Part shown: piece after piece, positions 16,830 to 25,380 of the stretch
Numbering within the stretch: the first letter of the stretch is position 1
Layout: each line of letters begins with the position of its first letter
From: Streptomyces violaceoruber
GTDB taxonomy: Bacteria > Actinomycetota > Actinomycetes > Streptomycetales > Streptomycetaceae
DNA length: 64,000 bases
NCBI GenBank assembly: GCA_000720805.1
Contig: JODI01000017.1
Coordinates: 61,870 to 125,869 of the forward strand
Direction: 5' to 3'
Translations under genes and position numbers: made by a program
Notes under the pieces: generated by a model
The model's database searches: none
Seen by the model: the letters and a program-made list of their open reading frames with translations, nothing else
What the model was told of the DNA's origin: nothing

Positions 16830-17171
16830 ATGGGTCGTGGCAAGCAGTACCCGGAGGAGTTCAAGAAGGACGCGGTCGAGCTGCTGCTCTCCTCGCCGGA
16901 GAGGCCGGTTGCGGACATCGCGCGGTCGCTGGGCGTGCACAAAGCGACGCTGGGCACCTGGGTGGAGCGTGAACTGGGCCGACGGCGCAAGGCCGCCGGG
17001 AACGACGGCGGTGACGCCGCGGTGAGCCGGGAGGTCGAAGCGCTGAAAGCACAGGTCCGCTAGTTGGACCGGCTGCTGTCCGAGCGGAACCACGAGCTGG
17101 CCCATGCCCGGCAGGACATCGACATCCTGCAGAAGGCGGTCGCCTATTTCGCGCGGGAGGCGGGGCAGTGA
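16830..17171 (+). pseudogene. IS3-family OrfA with in-frame amber codon
   Basis: OrfA starts MGRGKQYPEEFKKDAVELLL and has an HTH (IARSLGVHKATLGTWVERE). After residue 77 the codon is TAG (17061-17063), where a CAG glutamine would fit. The same frame continues LDRLLSERNHELAHARQDI and ends at TGA 17169-17171, overlapping the orfB GTG. The leucine-zipper part is thus cut off unless TAG is read through. Confidence 0.8.
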
Positions 17172-18049
17172 TCCGCTACCGCTTCGTCGACGAGATCCGC
17201 GCGGAACACCCCGTCAAAAGGGTGTGTGACCTGCTGGGATGGGACAGATCCAGCTACTACGGATGGAAGGAACGCCAGCCCGTCCGAGACGCGAAGAAGG
17301 CCTCGGACGAGGACCTGCTCGTGGAGATCCGGCAGGTCCACGACGCCTCCTCGGGCACCTACGGTGCCCTGCGGATCACCCGGGCCCTGCACCGCAGAGG
17401 CGTCACAGCGACCAGGAAACGAGTCGCTCGGATCATGCGAGAGCACTCGATTCAGGACGTCTCCAGGAGGCGCCGCAAGTCGCTGACCCGGCAGGACCGG
17501 AAGGCGGTGCCGGCGAAAGACCTGGTCATGCGGGACTTCACCGCTCCGATGGCAGGTCTCAAACTCGTCGGAGACATCACCGAGCTGCCCACCCTGGAAG
17601 GGAAGCTGTACCTGGCGACGGTGATCGACCTGTGCACGAAGGAGCTGATCGGCTGGTCGATCGCCGATCACATGCAGGCGGAACTGACCGAAGCAGCTCT
17701 CCGCATGGCCCATCAGCAGGGCCGCACGGCCGACAACGCGATCTTCCACACCGACCGCGGCAGTCAGTACACGTCCCGGCTCATGCAGGAAACCTGCCGC
17801 GAGCTGGACATACGTCAGTCGATGGGCCGGACCGGATCCTGCTACGACAACGCTGCCGCAGAGTCCTTCTTCGGCAGCCTCAAAACCGAGATGGGAAGGG
17901 AGACTTGGCCGACGAAGACCGAGGCCAGAGCGGATACGTTCCGGTGGATCACGTACTACAACCACCACCGTCTTTATTCAGCCATCGGCTACCAGACGCC
18001 GCACGAGGAACGGCAACGAAGAAGCTACCCCCTCACATTCACGGCATAA
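17168..18049 (+). CDS. IS3-family transposase OrfB (integrase core)
   Basis: Protein of 293 residues with the HTH_21 segment (VHDASSGTYGALRITRALHR) and the rve integrase core. DDE residues are visible in LVGDITELPTLEGKLYLATV, FHTDRGSQYTS and AAAESFFGSLKTEM. It ends YHHRLYSAIGYQTP-like, typical of the family. The GTG start overlaps the orfA stop. It appears intact, but transposition normally needs an OrfAB fusion made by frameshifting, which the orfA amber codon would reduce. Confidence 0.9.
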   Translation: MIRYRFVDEIRAEHPVKRVCDLLGWDRSSYYGWKERQPVRDAKKASDEDLLVEIRQVHDASSGTYGALRITRALHRRGVTATRKRVARIMREHSIQDVSRRRRKSLTRQDRKAVPAKDLVMRDFTAPMAGLKLVGDITELPTLEGKLYLATVIDLCTKELIGWSIADHMQAELTEAALRMAHQQGRTADNAIFHTDRGSQYTSRLMQETCRELDIRQSMGRTGSCYDNAAAESFFGSLKTEMGRETWPTKTEARADTFRWITYYNHHRLYSAIGYQTPHEERQRRSYPLTFTA

Positions 18050-18081
18050 TTGGACGTGTCGGCCCTAAAGGGGTCAGGTCA

Positions 18082-18451
18082 CACCGCCGTGCCCTGCGGA
18101 CCGCAGCGTGAAGTCGACGCCGCCGAGCAGCATGAGGTCGATGTTGCCGACGTCCAACGTGCACAGCGACTCGTCGATCGCGGCCACGGCCCGGTCGTAG
18201 TCCTTGATCTCCGCAGCGAGCTTGGTGGGGACGAACAGCTCCTCGAGGGGAAGGCCGCTGGCGCGGATTCCCTCGCTGACGCCGCGTTCGTTGCCGTAGG
18301 CCTGCACGGTGTCGACGTTGCGGTACCCGATCTCGATCGCGGCGCGCACGGCGTCAGCCGAGTTCTGGTCATCGATGAACCAGGTGCCGAGCCCGAGCTT
18401 GGGGATCTCGATGCCGCCTGCCAAGGTGCAGGTCTCGTCCAGGATGCTCAT
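18082..18451 (-). pseudogene. Aldo/keto reductase, truncated
   Basis: ATG 18451 begins MSILDETCTLAGGIEIPKLG. It continues GTWFIDDQNSADAVRAAIEI and YRNVDTVQAYGNERGVSEGI, the N-terminal third of an aldo/keto reductase with the catalytic Asp (in NVDTVQAYGNE) and Tyr. Homology ends at IDLML near 18125, just before the IS3 element; the NADP-binding C-terminal part is missing. Confidence 0.75.
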
Positions 18452-18814
18452 GCGTTTCCTCCGTTCTTCGGCCGCTTTCCTATTCCTCGTCGGTGACCGG
18501 CTCGAGCCATTCGTTCCTGACGTTTTCACCCGGGGTGATGAAGCGACGCGGAAGAGCCACAAGTCGGCCTTCACGCCGCGGCTTGCCGTGCCGCCGTCCG
18601 AACGGGCGGTTGTCGGCTGATACGAAACGCCGACCTCGGCTTTGGTCTGTGGAACCTGGCGGTTGACGGTGTGCGCGACCACAATCAGATCGAGCGTTCA
18701 CATCGATCGCGAACCTGACCCGTTGCCGCACCAGGGCGTCGGACGACTCGCCTCTCGATACCCCAGCTACGTGCGCCGACGCGGCGGCCGGACAACAAAA
18801 GGAAAGGCTATTGC
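18452..18814. other. Upstream region of the thiolase gene
   Basis: No recognisable gene. It carries the 5' side of the truncated reductase (minus) and the leader of the thiolase gene (plus), with AAAAGGAAAGG before the GTG start. Confidence 0.4.
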
Positions 18815-20047
18815 GTGGCACAACGTGTATGGGTTGCGGGCGTGGGCATGACACCGTTCGGCATCCACCGTGACAAAACCAATTACGACATGGCCCGGTG
18901 GGCTGTCAGCGATGCGCTGGCCGATGCAGGTCCAGGCGTCGGCGCCCAGGTCATCGACGTGGCGTTCTTCGCCTCGACCACGAACGGCATCCTGCACGGT
19001 CAGGGCATGATCTCCGGAGAGATCGCGCTGCGAGACATCGGCATCCAGCGAGTGCCCATCCACAACGTCGAAAATGCCTGTGCAACAGGGGCATCGGCGT
19101 TGAATATGGCCGCGACGTTCATCCGGGCCGGCGACGCCGACGTGGCACTCGCGGTGGGCACCGAGAAGATGCACATCGACGACTCTCCGCGGACGATGGC
19201 GTTGTTCGACTCCGGTTACGACAAATCTAACCCTCAGCTTCTCGACGAGACACTCCGCCAGCTCGGCGGAGAAGTCGAGAACGCCGATGTCGGAACTCGA
19301 TCCATCTTCATGGACATCTACGCAGCGATGGCGCGTCAGCACATGCGGCTGTACGGAACGACAGCGGCGCAGTTCGCGGCAGTGGCGTCGAAGAACCACC
19401 TGCACTCGGCCGACAATGAGCGCGCACACTACCGCAAACCGATGTCGGTCGAGGACGTGCTCGCGGCGCGAAGGCTGTCACACCCGCTGACGGTGCCCAT
19501 GTGCGCACCGGTCACGGACGGTGCTGCTGCCGTGGTCCTGTGCAGTGACGACGGCCTCCGCAGGTTGCGCAGCGAACGGCCCGTCGAGGTTCTGGCCTCG
19601 GTCGTCGGCACAGGCACCGACCGCGACATCACCCTATTCGACGGGCACATCAGCCAACTGGTCTCGGCCGAAGCCTATGAACGGGCCGGGGTCTCACCGA
19701 GTGAGATCGACGTTGCCGAGGTCCACGACGCGACAGCGTTCGCCGAGGTCCTGCAGACCGAGATGCTGGGCCTCGTACTTCCAGGGGAAGGTGGCGTGGC
19801 AGCGGAACGGGGAGACACCGCCCTGGGAGGCCGCATCCCGGTCAATCCCTCGGGAGGGCTGGTGTCGAAGGGACATCCGATCGGAGCCACCGGGTTGGCC
19901 CAGGTGTTCGAACTCACCGAGCAGCCTCGCGGCGAATCCGGTGCCCGACAGGTCGACGGTGCGCGATTGGCTTTGGCGGAGAACGGTGGTGGATTCCACC
20001 GCGGTGAGGAAGCGGTGACATCGATCGTCATCCTGGGAAGGCGATAG
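18815..20047 (+). CDS. Thiolase-family protein (SCP-x/lipid-transfer type)
   Basis: Protein of 410 residues. Cys89 lies in ENACATGASALNMAA, the acyl-accepting site. The C-terminal motifs are EVHDATAFAEVLQTEMLGL, NPSGGLVSKGHPIGATG with the catalytic His, and LALAENGGGFHRGEEAV. This pattern fits the SCP-x/non-specific lipid-transfer branch, which cleaves beta-keto-acyl-CoA or related side chains, rather than the short-chain acetyl-CoA acetyltransferase. The final HGG-type motif is changed to ENGGG. GTG 18815 follows AAAGGAAAGG. It opens the catabolic island and looks less GC-rich than neighbouring genes, which hints at transfer. Confidence 0.85.
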   Translation: MAQRVWVAGVGMTPFGIHRDKTNYDMARWAVSDALADAGPGVGAQVIDVAFFASTTNGILHGQGMISGEIALRDIGIQRVPIHNVENACATGASALNMAATFIRAGDADVALAVGTEKMHIDDSPRTMALFDSGYDKSNPQLLDETLRQLGGEVENADVGTRSIFMDIYAAMARQHMRLYGTTAAQFAAVASKNHLHSADNERAHYRKPMSVEDVLAARRLSHPLTVPMCAPVTDGAAAVVLCSDDGLRRLRSERPVEVLASVVGTGTDRDITLFDGHISQLVSAEAYERAGVSPSEIDVAEVHDATAFAEVLQTEMLGLVLPGEGGVAAERGDTALGGRIPVNPSGGLVSKGHPIGATGLAQVFELTEQPRGESGARQVDGARLALAENGGGFHRGEEAVTSIVILGRR

Positions 20048-20068
20048 AGAGATGGCAGTCATCGATAC

Positions 20069-20175
20069 CCCCTGGTGGCGCTTCGCATCATGGACCCGGT
20101 GACCGATGCGGCTGTGCCGACGGGTGAGACCGGAGAGATCTGCGTTCGCGGAGATCTCCTGATGAAGGGCATGCA
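20069..20175 (+). pseudogene. Acyl-CoA synthetase fragment
   Basis: About 35 codons read ALRIMDPVTDAAVPTGETGE and ICVRGDLLMKG, the conserved A5/A6 region of AMP-forming ligases. Nothing recognisable lies on either side, so it is a relic of a ligase gene that once followed the thiolase gene. Confidence 0.6.
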
Positions 20176-20329
20176 ACTGGTCTCGATCCTTCTGGACTGT
20201 CGAGCCAACAACATCGCCGACCCCGATCCCACCGCCACGCGGCAGCGGCACTCCATACAGCCCGTCGCCGGCACCGTCTGGTTCTACGGCTTGCCAGCCC
20301 GCCCGGCTCCACACCTACCGACCCCATTT

Positions 20330-20740
20330 GAGGGAGAACGAGCGCGGCCGGTTCACGGGCGAGATCGCCGTCGGCTTGTTGAGGTCCACGACGCCGGTGT
20401 TCTTCGCTTGCGTCCAGAGCCGGTCGGGTGCGCGCAGATCGGCGTGGATCGCCGCAGGACGGCGGGCGCCTCCGTGTTCTTCGAGCAAGTCGCGGGAGTG
20501 CGCGACCGCGATCGGGCCGAAGTCGGCGTAGACCACCAGGCTTGACTTCGTCGGCGGCCTCGTGTGCGTGCCGCATCGTCGGCAGGCTCGATCCGATGTC
20601 GATGAACTGGGTGATGCCCTGCCCGACGAGAGGCCGCACCACGCGGTGCGGGAATGCCCGGTTGGTCTTGCCGATCTGCCGCCGTTCAGGAGGTTCGCCG
20701 AGGACGGCGTCGCCGAAGTCGCGATCGACGGTCCACGACG
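20330..20740 (-). pseudogene. SAM-dependent methyltransferase (DUF574 type), frameshifted
   Basis: Minus-strand pieces in alternating frames read ANLLNGGRSARPTGHSRT, VVRPLVGQGITQFIDIGSSL with PTMRHAHEAAD, and VVYADFGPIAVAHSRDLLEE. Together these follow the order of DUF574/Methyltransf_19 proteins. At least two frameshifts break it, and the C-terminal half is missing. Confidence 0.65.
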
Positions 20741-20742
20741 CG

Positions 20743-21918
20743 TCACCCTCGATGATCCTTTGATCCGGCTTCCCACGACGACCGTTGCAGAGCCCACCAC
20801 GCTTCGAACGCGACCGTGTCGAGGCTCAGGTCGCGCCCAGTCATCGTCTCGAACTTGCGAAGCCGGTAGCGCAGCGTGTTCGGGTGTACGCAGAGTCGCG
20901 TCGCGGCGTCGCGCACGTTGCGGTTCGCCGCGAGATAGGTCCTGACTGATTCCCGCAGCTGCTTGCCTCCGTCTCCTTCGGACTCCGTGGGCGCTATGTA
21001 GCGCTCCACCAGCACCGCACCGACGTCGTCGGCTGATGCCACGGCCAGCCGTAGAGACAGCCTTTCCGCTGTCAACGAGCCCGACATGCCGAACGCCAGC
21101 CCCACGTCGAGGACCTGACTGGCGCTCCGGAAGGAGATCGGGAGGTCGGCGAGATCGACGGCCGGACCGACGGCCACCGCCAGCCGCTCGGGAATCACGG
21201 GCGGAGTCGCGACAACGCCGGCGACGTCCCCCTCGAAGATGCCGATCAAGGAGGGCGCACGGCGAGTCGTCCTGGCCACGAGTTCGGTCATGGTGCGCAG
21301 CCCCTGCTCCGCGGTGGTCCGGGCGCGCAAGGTGACGTAGGAGATGCCGGCCGGAAGTCCGTAGGTTGCGCACAGGGCGTGGTGATCCGGCCCGTTGGCT
21401 CCGGTGAGCAGGGCGTGGAGGAAGTTGAACCGCTGCCGCTCGTCATGGCGGGCGAGGTTGAGTTCCTCATCGCGATGCACTGCGGCCAGCCGCAACGTCA
21501 CGACATCCGTCACTTCCCACAGTGCATTCACCCCACGCAGAGTCTCGGCGCTGTCCAACCCGAACTCCACGGCCCATCGCGTGAAGTAGGTGCGCAAGAT
21601 GCTGATGGACAGTCGGTAGGCGTGCAGCGCGTTCTCAATCGGCACTCCCGAGCGGACGCGTTCGCGGACGATCCAGGCCTCCTCGATCATGTCGTCCTCG
21701 CCCGGTCCCCTGCCCTCACGCAGAGCCCTGGCGACGCGCGCGTGGTTGCGCAGAGCCGATTGCACAAGCGACTCGTCGGGCACCAGCCGGTAGTCCGCGA
21801 TGCTGCCATGGACGGCGTCCGCCGTTTCCGCTGCGATGGCTGCGGCGTGGTCGGACATCGTCTGCAGCACCCGCTCCAAGACGGGGTTCGGCGAGGCCGT
21901 GTTGCGTAGGTCCGGCAC
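20743..21918 (-). CDS. PucR/CdaR-type transcriptional regulator
   Basis: Regulator of 391 residues. The N-terminal part (NPVLERVLQTMSDHAAAIAA; RERVRSGVPIENALHAYRLS) resembles RsbT-type sensor regions. The C-terminus (RESVRTYLAANRNVRDAATR, LCVHPNTLRYRLRKFETMTG) is the PucR helix-turn-helix. The frame is open further upstream, but GTG 21918 follows AGGAGAGG and begins the conserved sequence. It is divergent from the MHS transporter gene, so it probably controls that operon in response to the transported substrate or its CoA ester. Confidence 0.87.
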   Translation of the reverse strand: MPDLRNTASPNPVLERVLQTMSDHAAAIAAETADAVHGSIADYRLVPDESLVQSALRNHARVARALREGRGPGEDDMIEEAWIVRERVRSGVPIENALHAYRLSISILRTYFTRWAVEFGLDSAETLRGVNALWEVTDVVTLRLAAVHRDEELNLARHDERQRFNFLHALLTGANGPDHHALCATYGLPAGISYVTLRARTTAEQGLRTMTELVARTTRRAPSLIGIFEGDVAGVVATPPVIPERLAVAVGPAVDLADLPISFRSASQVLDVGLAFGMSGSLTAERLSLRLAVASADDVGAVLVERYIAPTESEGDGGKQLRESVRTYLAANRNVRDAATRLCVHPNTLRYRLRKFETMTGRDLSLDTVAFEAWWALQRSSWEAGSKDHRG

Positions 21919-22214
21919 TTCGATGCGCCTCTCCTGCCGATCGTGTACCGAGGGCCACCTCAGGGGCGACTGTGGATACGACTTGGTCGCGACACCCAAT
22001 CGAGATCGAAATCTAGCACTCAACAGGCGGTCCGTCGTTCGATGTTTGTTCGCGCGCACAATTCGGGGGGCTGACTGTCTGGCCGACGGAACGTTGTCGT
22101 CGGCCCTTGATCGAGAGCAGAGTGACGGCACATCGCGCCGTACCCGGAGCAGTCCAGGGAGTCTGCGGCACACAAGTCGAGCCGCCCACATCGTGGTGGA
22201 CAGGAGGCTTCGTC

Positions 22215-23540
22215 GTGGACACTTCTCCGTCATCGGCCCCGCCAGCCGTTGTCAGCACGGCGACTCACCATCGGGCGGTGCAGCGACGGGCGACCGTCGG
22301 TGCGGTCGCCGGCAACTTCATCGAGTGGTACGACTTCTTCGTCTACGGCTCACTCGCCGCGGTGGTCGGACCGCTCTTCTTCCCCGCCGCGGATCCTACG
22401 ACCTCGCTGCTCACGGCCTTCGCCGTCTATGGCGCCGCGTTCGTCGCCCGCCCGATCGGTGCGCTGGTGTTCGGCAACTTCGGCGACCGCATCGGCCGCC
22501 GGACCACGCTGTCCGCGGTGATCCTGGTGATGTCGGGGGCCTCGTTCCTGATCGGACTGCTGCCGACCTACGCCGCTGCCGGCCCCCTCGCCGCGGGCCT
22601 GCTGGTCGCGCTTCGCCTCATTCAGGGCTTCTCCGCTGGTGGTGAATTCGGTGGGGCCGCCTCATTCGTCGTCGAGTACGCGCCGCCGAACCGGCGTGGC
22701 CTCTACGGATCCTGGATCACCGTGGGCTTCGGTGCCGGCCTGGCCTTCGGAGCGATCGTCGGGGCCGCGGTCTCGTCGATCTTGAGCCCGGAGCAGATGT
22801 CGAGCTGGGGCTGGCGGATTCCGTTCCTGGTGGCGCTGCCCCTCGGTCTCATTGGGCTCTACCTGCGCCTCCGGCTGGAGGAGACGCCCCACTTCGAGGC
22901 GGTGAAGTCCGAGCGGAAGGACGTGCGGACCCCGATCCTGGTCGTGGTCCGCACCTATCCGAGGGAGATCGCCGTCGGCCTCGGCGTGCTGGTTGCATCG
23001 TCCCTGCCCACCTACATCTTCTATGTCTACGTGCCGTCCTACCTCGCGGTCACAAAGACCACCACACTGCGCGAGGCTCTGACGCTCACTGTGCTCAGCC
23101 TGCTGGTCTATGTGGCATTGCTGCCGATCATGGGCAGGCTGTCCGACTCCGTTGGACGCAGGCCGATACTCATCGGCGGCGCGGCCGCCCAGATCGTCGT
23201 CGGCTACCCCTGCTTCTGGTTCCTCAACCAGCACAGCTTCGGGCTGGCACTGACTGCGTTCGTCCTGTTCGCCGTGGCCGCGGCACCGCTGAACTCCCAG
23301 CTGGCCGTGTTCTCCGCCGAGATGTTTCCGACCGTCGTGCGCTACGGCGGCGTCTCGATCATCTACACATTCGCCAACATGATCTTCGGCGGCGGCACCC
23401 CGTTGCTGATGACCTGGCTGACCGCCGCCACCGGCAACCCAATCCTGCCGGGCTACTTCCTCGTGGGCGCGGGCGTCATCTCCCTGCTGTCGGCCCTGGC
23501 GCTGCGAGAGACCTACCGCAAGCCTCTCGCCGACGCCTGA
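22215..23540 (+). CDS. MFS transporter, metabolite:H+ symporter (MHS) family
   Basis: Twelve-segment permease of 441 residues. MHS hallmarks are VAGNFIEWYDFFVYGSLAAV in helix 1, NFGDRIGRRTTL in loop 2-3, LIQGFSAGGEFGGAASFVVE in helix 4, and RLSDSVGRRP in loop 8-9. Family members import carboxylates such as alpha-ketoglutarate, shikimate, proline/betaine or aromatic acids. GTG 22215 follows GGAGGCTTCGTC. It begins the plus-strand part of the island, so it is likely the uptake step for the carboxylic acid or ester handled by the enzymes downstream. Confidence 0.9.
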   Translation: MDTSPSSAPPAVVSTATHHRAVQRRATVGAVAGNFIEWYDFFVYGSLAAVVGPLFFPAADPTTSLLTAFAVYGAAFVARPIGALVFGNFGDRIGRRTTLSAVILVMSGASFLIGLLPTYAAAGPLAAGLLVALRLIQGFSAGGEFGGAASFVVEYAPPNRRGLYGSWITVGFGAGLAFGAIVGAAVSSILSPEQMSSWGWRIPFLVALPLGLIGLYLRLRLEETPHFEAVKSERKDVRTPILVVVRTYPREIAVGLGVLVASSLPTYIFYVYVPSYLAVTKTTTLREALTLTVLSLLVYVALLPIMGRLSDSVGRRPILIGGAAAQIVVGYPCFWFLNQHSFGLALTAFVLFAVAAAPLNSQLAVFSAEMFPTVVRYGGVSIIYTFANMIFGGGTPLLMTWLTAATGNPILPGYFLVGAGVISLLSALALRETYRKPLADA

Positions 23541-23577
23541 CCCACGCGCATTCACCTGATCCAGAAGGAGGCTCTCG

Positions 23578-23841
23578 ATGACGATTGCCGATTCCACGAC
23601 AGTGTCAACACGGCGGTCGAGCGCGCTCGTGCGCAGGCTCGACATCCTGGAGGCCAAGAACTCGCTCCGGATTGTGCTCCATCGCCACGCGCGCGGCGCC
23701 GACCGAGCCGACATCGGGCTGTTCAAGCGCCACGCCGACGATCACGCCTGTCTGGGCAGGGCCATCGTCGAGGGACCGTCCGCGCACGTAGTCGGTTGCT
23801 ACCTGCGGACAGCTGCCCGCGAGCGCAACGGGAACCGGTAG
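23578..23841 (+). CDS. Truncated SnoaL-like protein
   Basis: Protein of 87 residues after GAAGGAGGCTCTCG. Its ALVRRLDILEAKNSLRIVLH and RHARGADRADIGLFKRH segments align with the start of the SnoaL_4 protein at 27922 (ESIRDVLYRYCRAVDRLDTE). It ends after DHACLGRAIVEGPSAHVVG, so about two thirds of the fold is missing. The strong ribosome site and 9-base spacing to the ligase gene mean it is probably still translated. It may be a leftover copy of the 27922 gene or a non-catalytic partner. Confidence 0.6.
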   Translation: MTIADSTTVSTRRSSALVRRLDILEAKNSLRIVLHRHARGADRADIGLFKRHADDHACLGRAIVEGPSAHVVGCYLRTAARERNGNR

Positions 23842-23850
23842 GAGCGCGCC

Positions 23851-25380
23851 GTGACGATACTGCCCTTCGGTGACCGCGGGCTCGGCGCCGTCCTGCTCGA
23901 CCAGGCCGAACGAACCCCCGACGCCCCCTTCTTGCTGTTCGAGAGCGACGGCTCCACAACGACCTACACCTACGCCGAGACGGTCGCGCTCGCCCGCCGG
24001 GGGCAGTCCGTGCTCGCCGGGGCGGGCGTCAGGAGCGGCGAGCGATTCGCGATCGCCACCCGCAACCGCCCGGAGTTCTTCGCCTGCTGGTTCGGGGCTG
24101 CGTTGAGCGGTTCGGTCATCGTTCCGGTGAATCCGGGCAGCACCCCCGACGAGCTGGACTTCGTCCTCGGGCATGCGGACTGCCGGACGGTCGTCCTGGA
24201 ACAGGGCGCCAGCGATCTCGCGGAGACTGCGGCTCTCGCGGGTGTCCCGATCATCCGCACCGGAGCCGACTTCGACGGACGCTCAGACGACGAGGTCGCC
24301 GCTGAGCCTGTCGACCCACGGAACCCGCTGTCAATCATGTACACGTCCGGGAGCACCAGCCGCCCGAAGGGAGTGGTCGTCACTCACGCCAACTACCTGC
24401 ACGCCGGCACGGTGATCGCCGAGAACCTGCGGATGCGGCCCGCAGACCGATGGCTCGTGGTGCTGCCGGTCTTCCACGCCAACGCCCAGTACTACTCGGT
24501 GATGTCGAGCCTGGTCACCGGAGCCTCAGCCGCGGTGATGGAAAGGTTCTCGGCGTCTCGCTGGGCGGCGCAGGCGCGCCTCCACAAGGCAACCCTGGGC
24601 AGCCTCTTCGCCGCACCCATGCGCATGGCCCTGTCCCAGCCCCGAGACCCGGCCGACGCGGACAACGATCTGCGCGAGGTGTGTTTCGCGCAGAATCTCA
24701 CTCCCGACGAGCTCAAGGAGTTCGAGGAGCGTTACGGGACCGGGCTGCTGCAGATGTACGGGATGACCGAGACCATCGCGCCCCCGACAATGAATCCGCT
24801 CGACGGGTGCAGGGACAACGCGACGATAGGGAAGCCCCTGAGCGGGAGCCGCCTGCGCGTGGTGACCGAAGGCGGTGCCGACGCCGCTGTGGGCGAGGTG
24901 GGCGAGTTGCTCGTCGGCGGCGAGCCGGGAATCACGCTGATGGCGGGCTACCACGACAACCCCGAGGCCACGAACGCGATGATCCGCGACGGCTGGCTGC
25001 ATACCGGCGACATCGTGCGGGTGGAACAGGACGGGTTCCTCCGGTTCTACGACCGCGCGCGAGACGTGATCAAGCGTGGCGGGGAGGTCGTCGCTGCCGC
25101 CGAGGTGGAACGGGTGGTCGCGACACATCCCGCCGTCGCCGAGTCCGCGGCCGTCGGCGTTCCGGACGACATGCTCGACGAAGCGTTCAAGGTAGTCGTG
25201 GCCTTGCGGCCGGGACACGCGGTCACCGAGGCCGAGCTGATCGAGCACTGCCGAACGCATCTCGCGTCGTTCAAGGTGCCCTCGGTCGTCGAGTTCGTCG
25301 ACGCGCTGCCCCGCACGTCGGTCGGGAAGGTCCGCAAGGGCCTGCTTCGCGCCAGTGTCCTGACGGAGCTGCAATCATGA
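23851..25380 (+). CDS. AMP-forming acyl-CoA ligase (class I adenylate-forming)
   Basis: Enzyme of 509 residues that activates a carboxylic acid as an acyl-AMP and then a CoA thioester. The P-loop YTSGSTSRPKG is at residues 164-174. Later motifs are LLQMYGMTET, DGWLHTGDIVRVEQDG, FYDRARDVIKRGGEVVAAAE and the catalytic Lys493 in RTSVGKVRKGLL. GTG 23851 follows TAGGAG. It ends by overlapping the esterase ATG (ATGA). The binding-pocket residues do not let me name the acid. Confidence 0.9.
   Translation: MTILPFGDRGLGAVLLDQAERTPDAPFLLFESDGSTTTYTYAETVALARRGQSVLAGAGVRSGERFAIATRNRPEFFACWFGAALSGSVIVPVNPGSTPDELDFVLGHADCRTVVLEQGASDLAETAALAGVPIIRTGADFDGRSDDEVAAEPVDPRNPLSIMYTSGSTSRPKGVVVTHANYLHAGTVIAENLRMRPADRWLVVLPVFHANAQYYSVMSSLVTGASAAVMERFSASRWAAQARLHKATLGSLFAAPMRMALSQPRDPADADNDLREVCFAQNLTPDELKEFEERYGTGLLQMYGMTETIAPPTMNPLDGCRDNATIGKPLSGSRLRVVTEGGADAAVGEVGELLVGGEPGITLMAGYHDNPEATNAMIRDGWLHTGDIVRVEQDGFLRFYDRARDVIKRGGEVVAAAEVERVVATHPAVAESAAVGVPDDMLDEAFKVVVALRPGHAVTEAELIEHCRTHLASFKVPSVVEFVDALPRTSVGKVRKGLLRASVLTELQS

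Larger units (their letters stand above)
16758..18081 (+). mobile_element. IS3-family insertion sequence
   Basis: About 1.32 kb. The left end TGAGGTGCCCCCTT...CTGACACCT and the right end, read inverted, TGACCTGACCCCTT...CCGACACGT form imperfect terminal repeats of about 27 bp. It carries orfA (with an amber codon) and an intact orfB. No matching 3-4 bp target duplication is seen: the left flank is an IS5-type transposase and the right flank an aldo/keto reductase, so the junctions probably follow a deletion or recombination. Confidence 0.85.

Noticed and set aside
16830..17171. Programmed frameshift or readthrough in IS3 orfA
   Set aside because: The TAG lies far before the orfA/orfB overlap and no slippery A-rich heptamer is seen; a point mutation is simpler.
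24450..25376. In-frame upstream extension of the carboxylesterase
   Set aside because: It overlaps the acyl-CoA ligase in another frame and reads as Arg-rich nonsense; the ATG overlapping the ligase stop is the real start.
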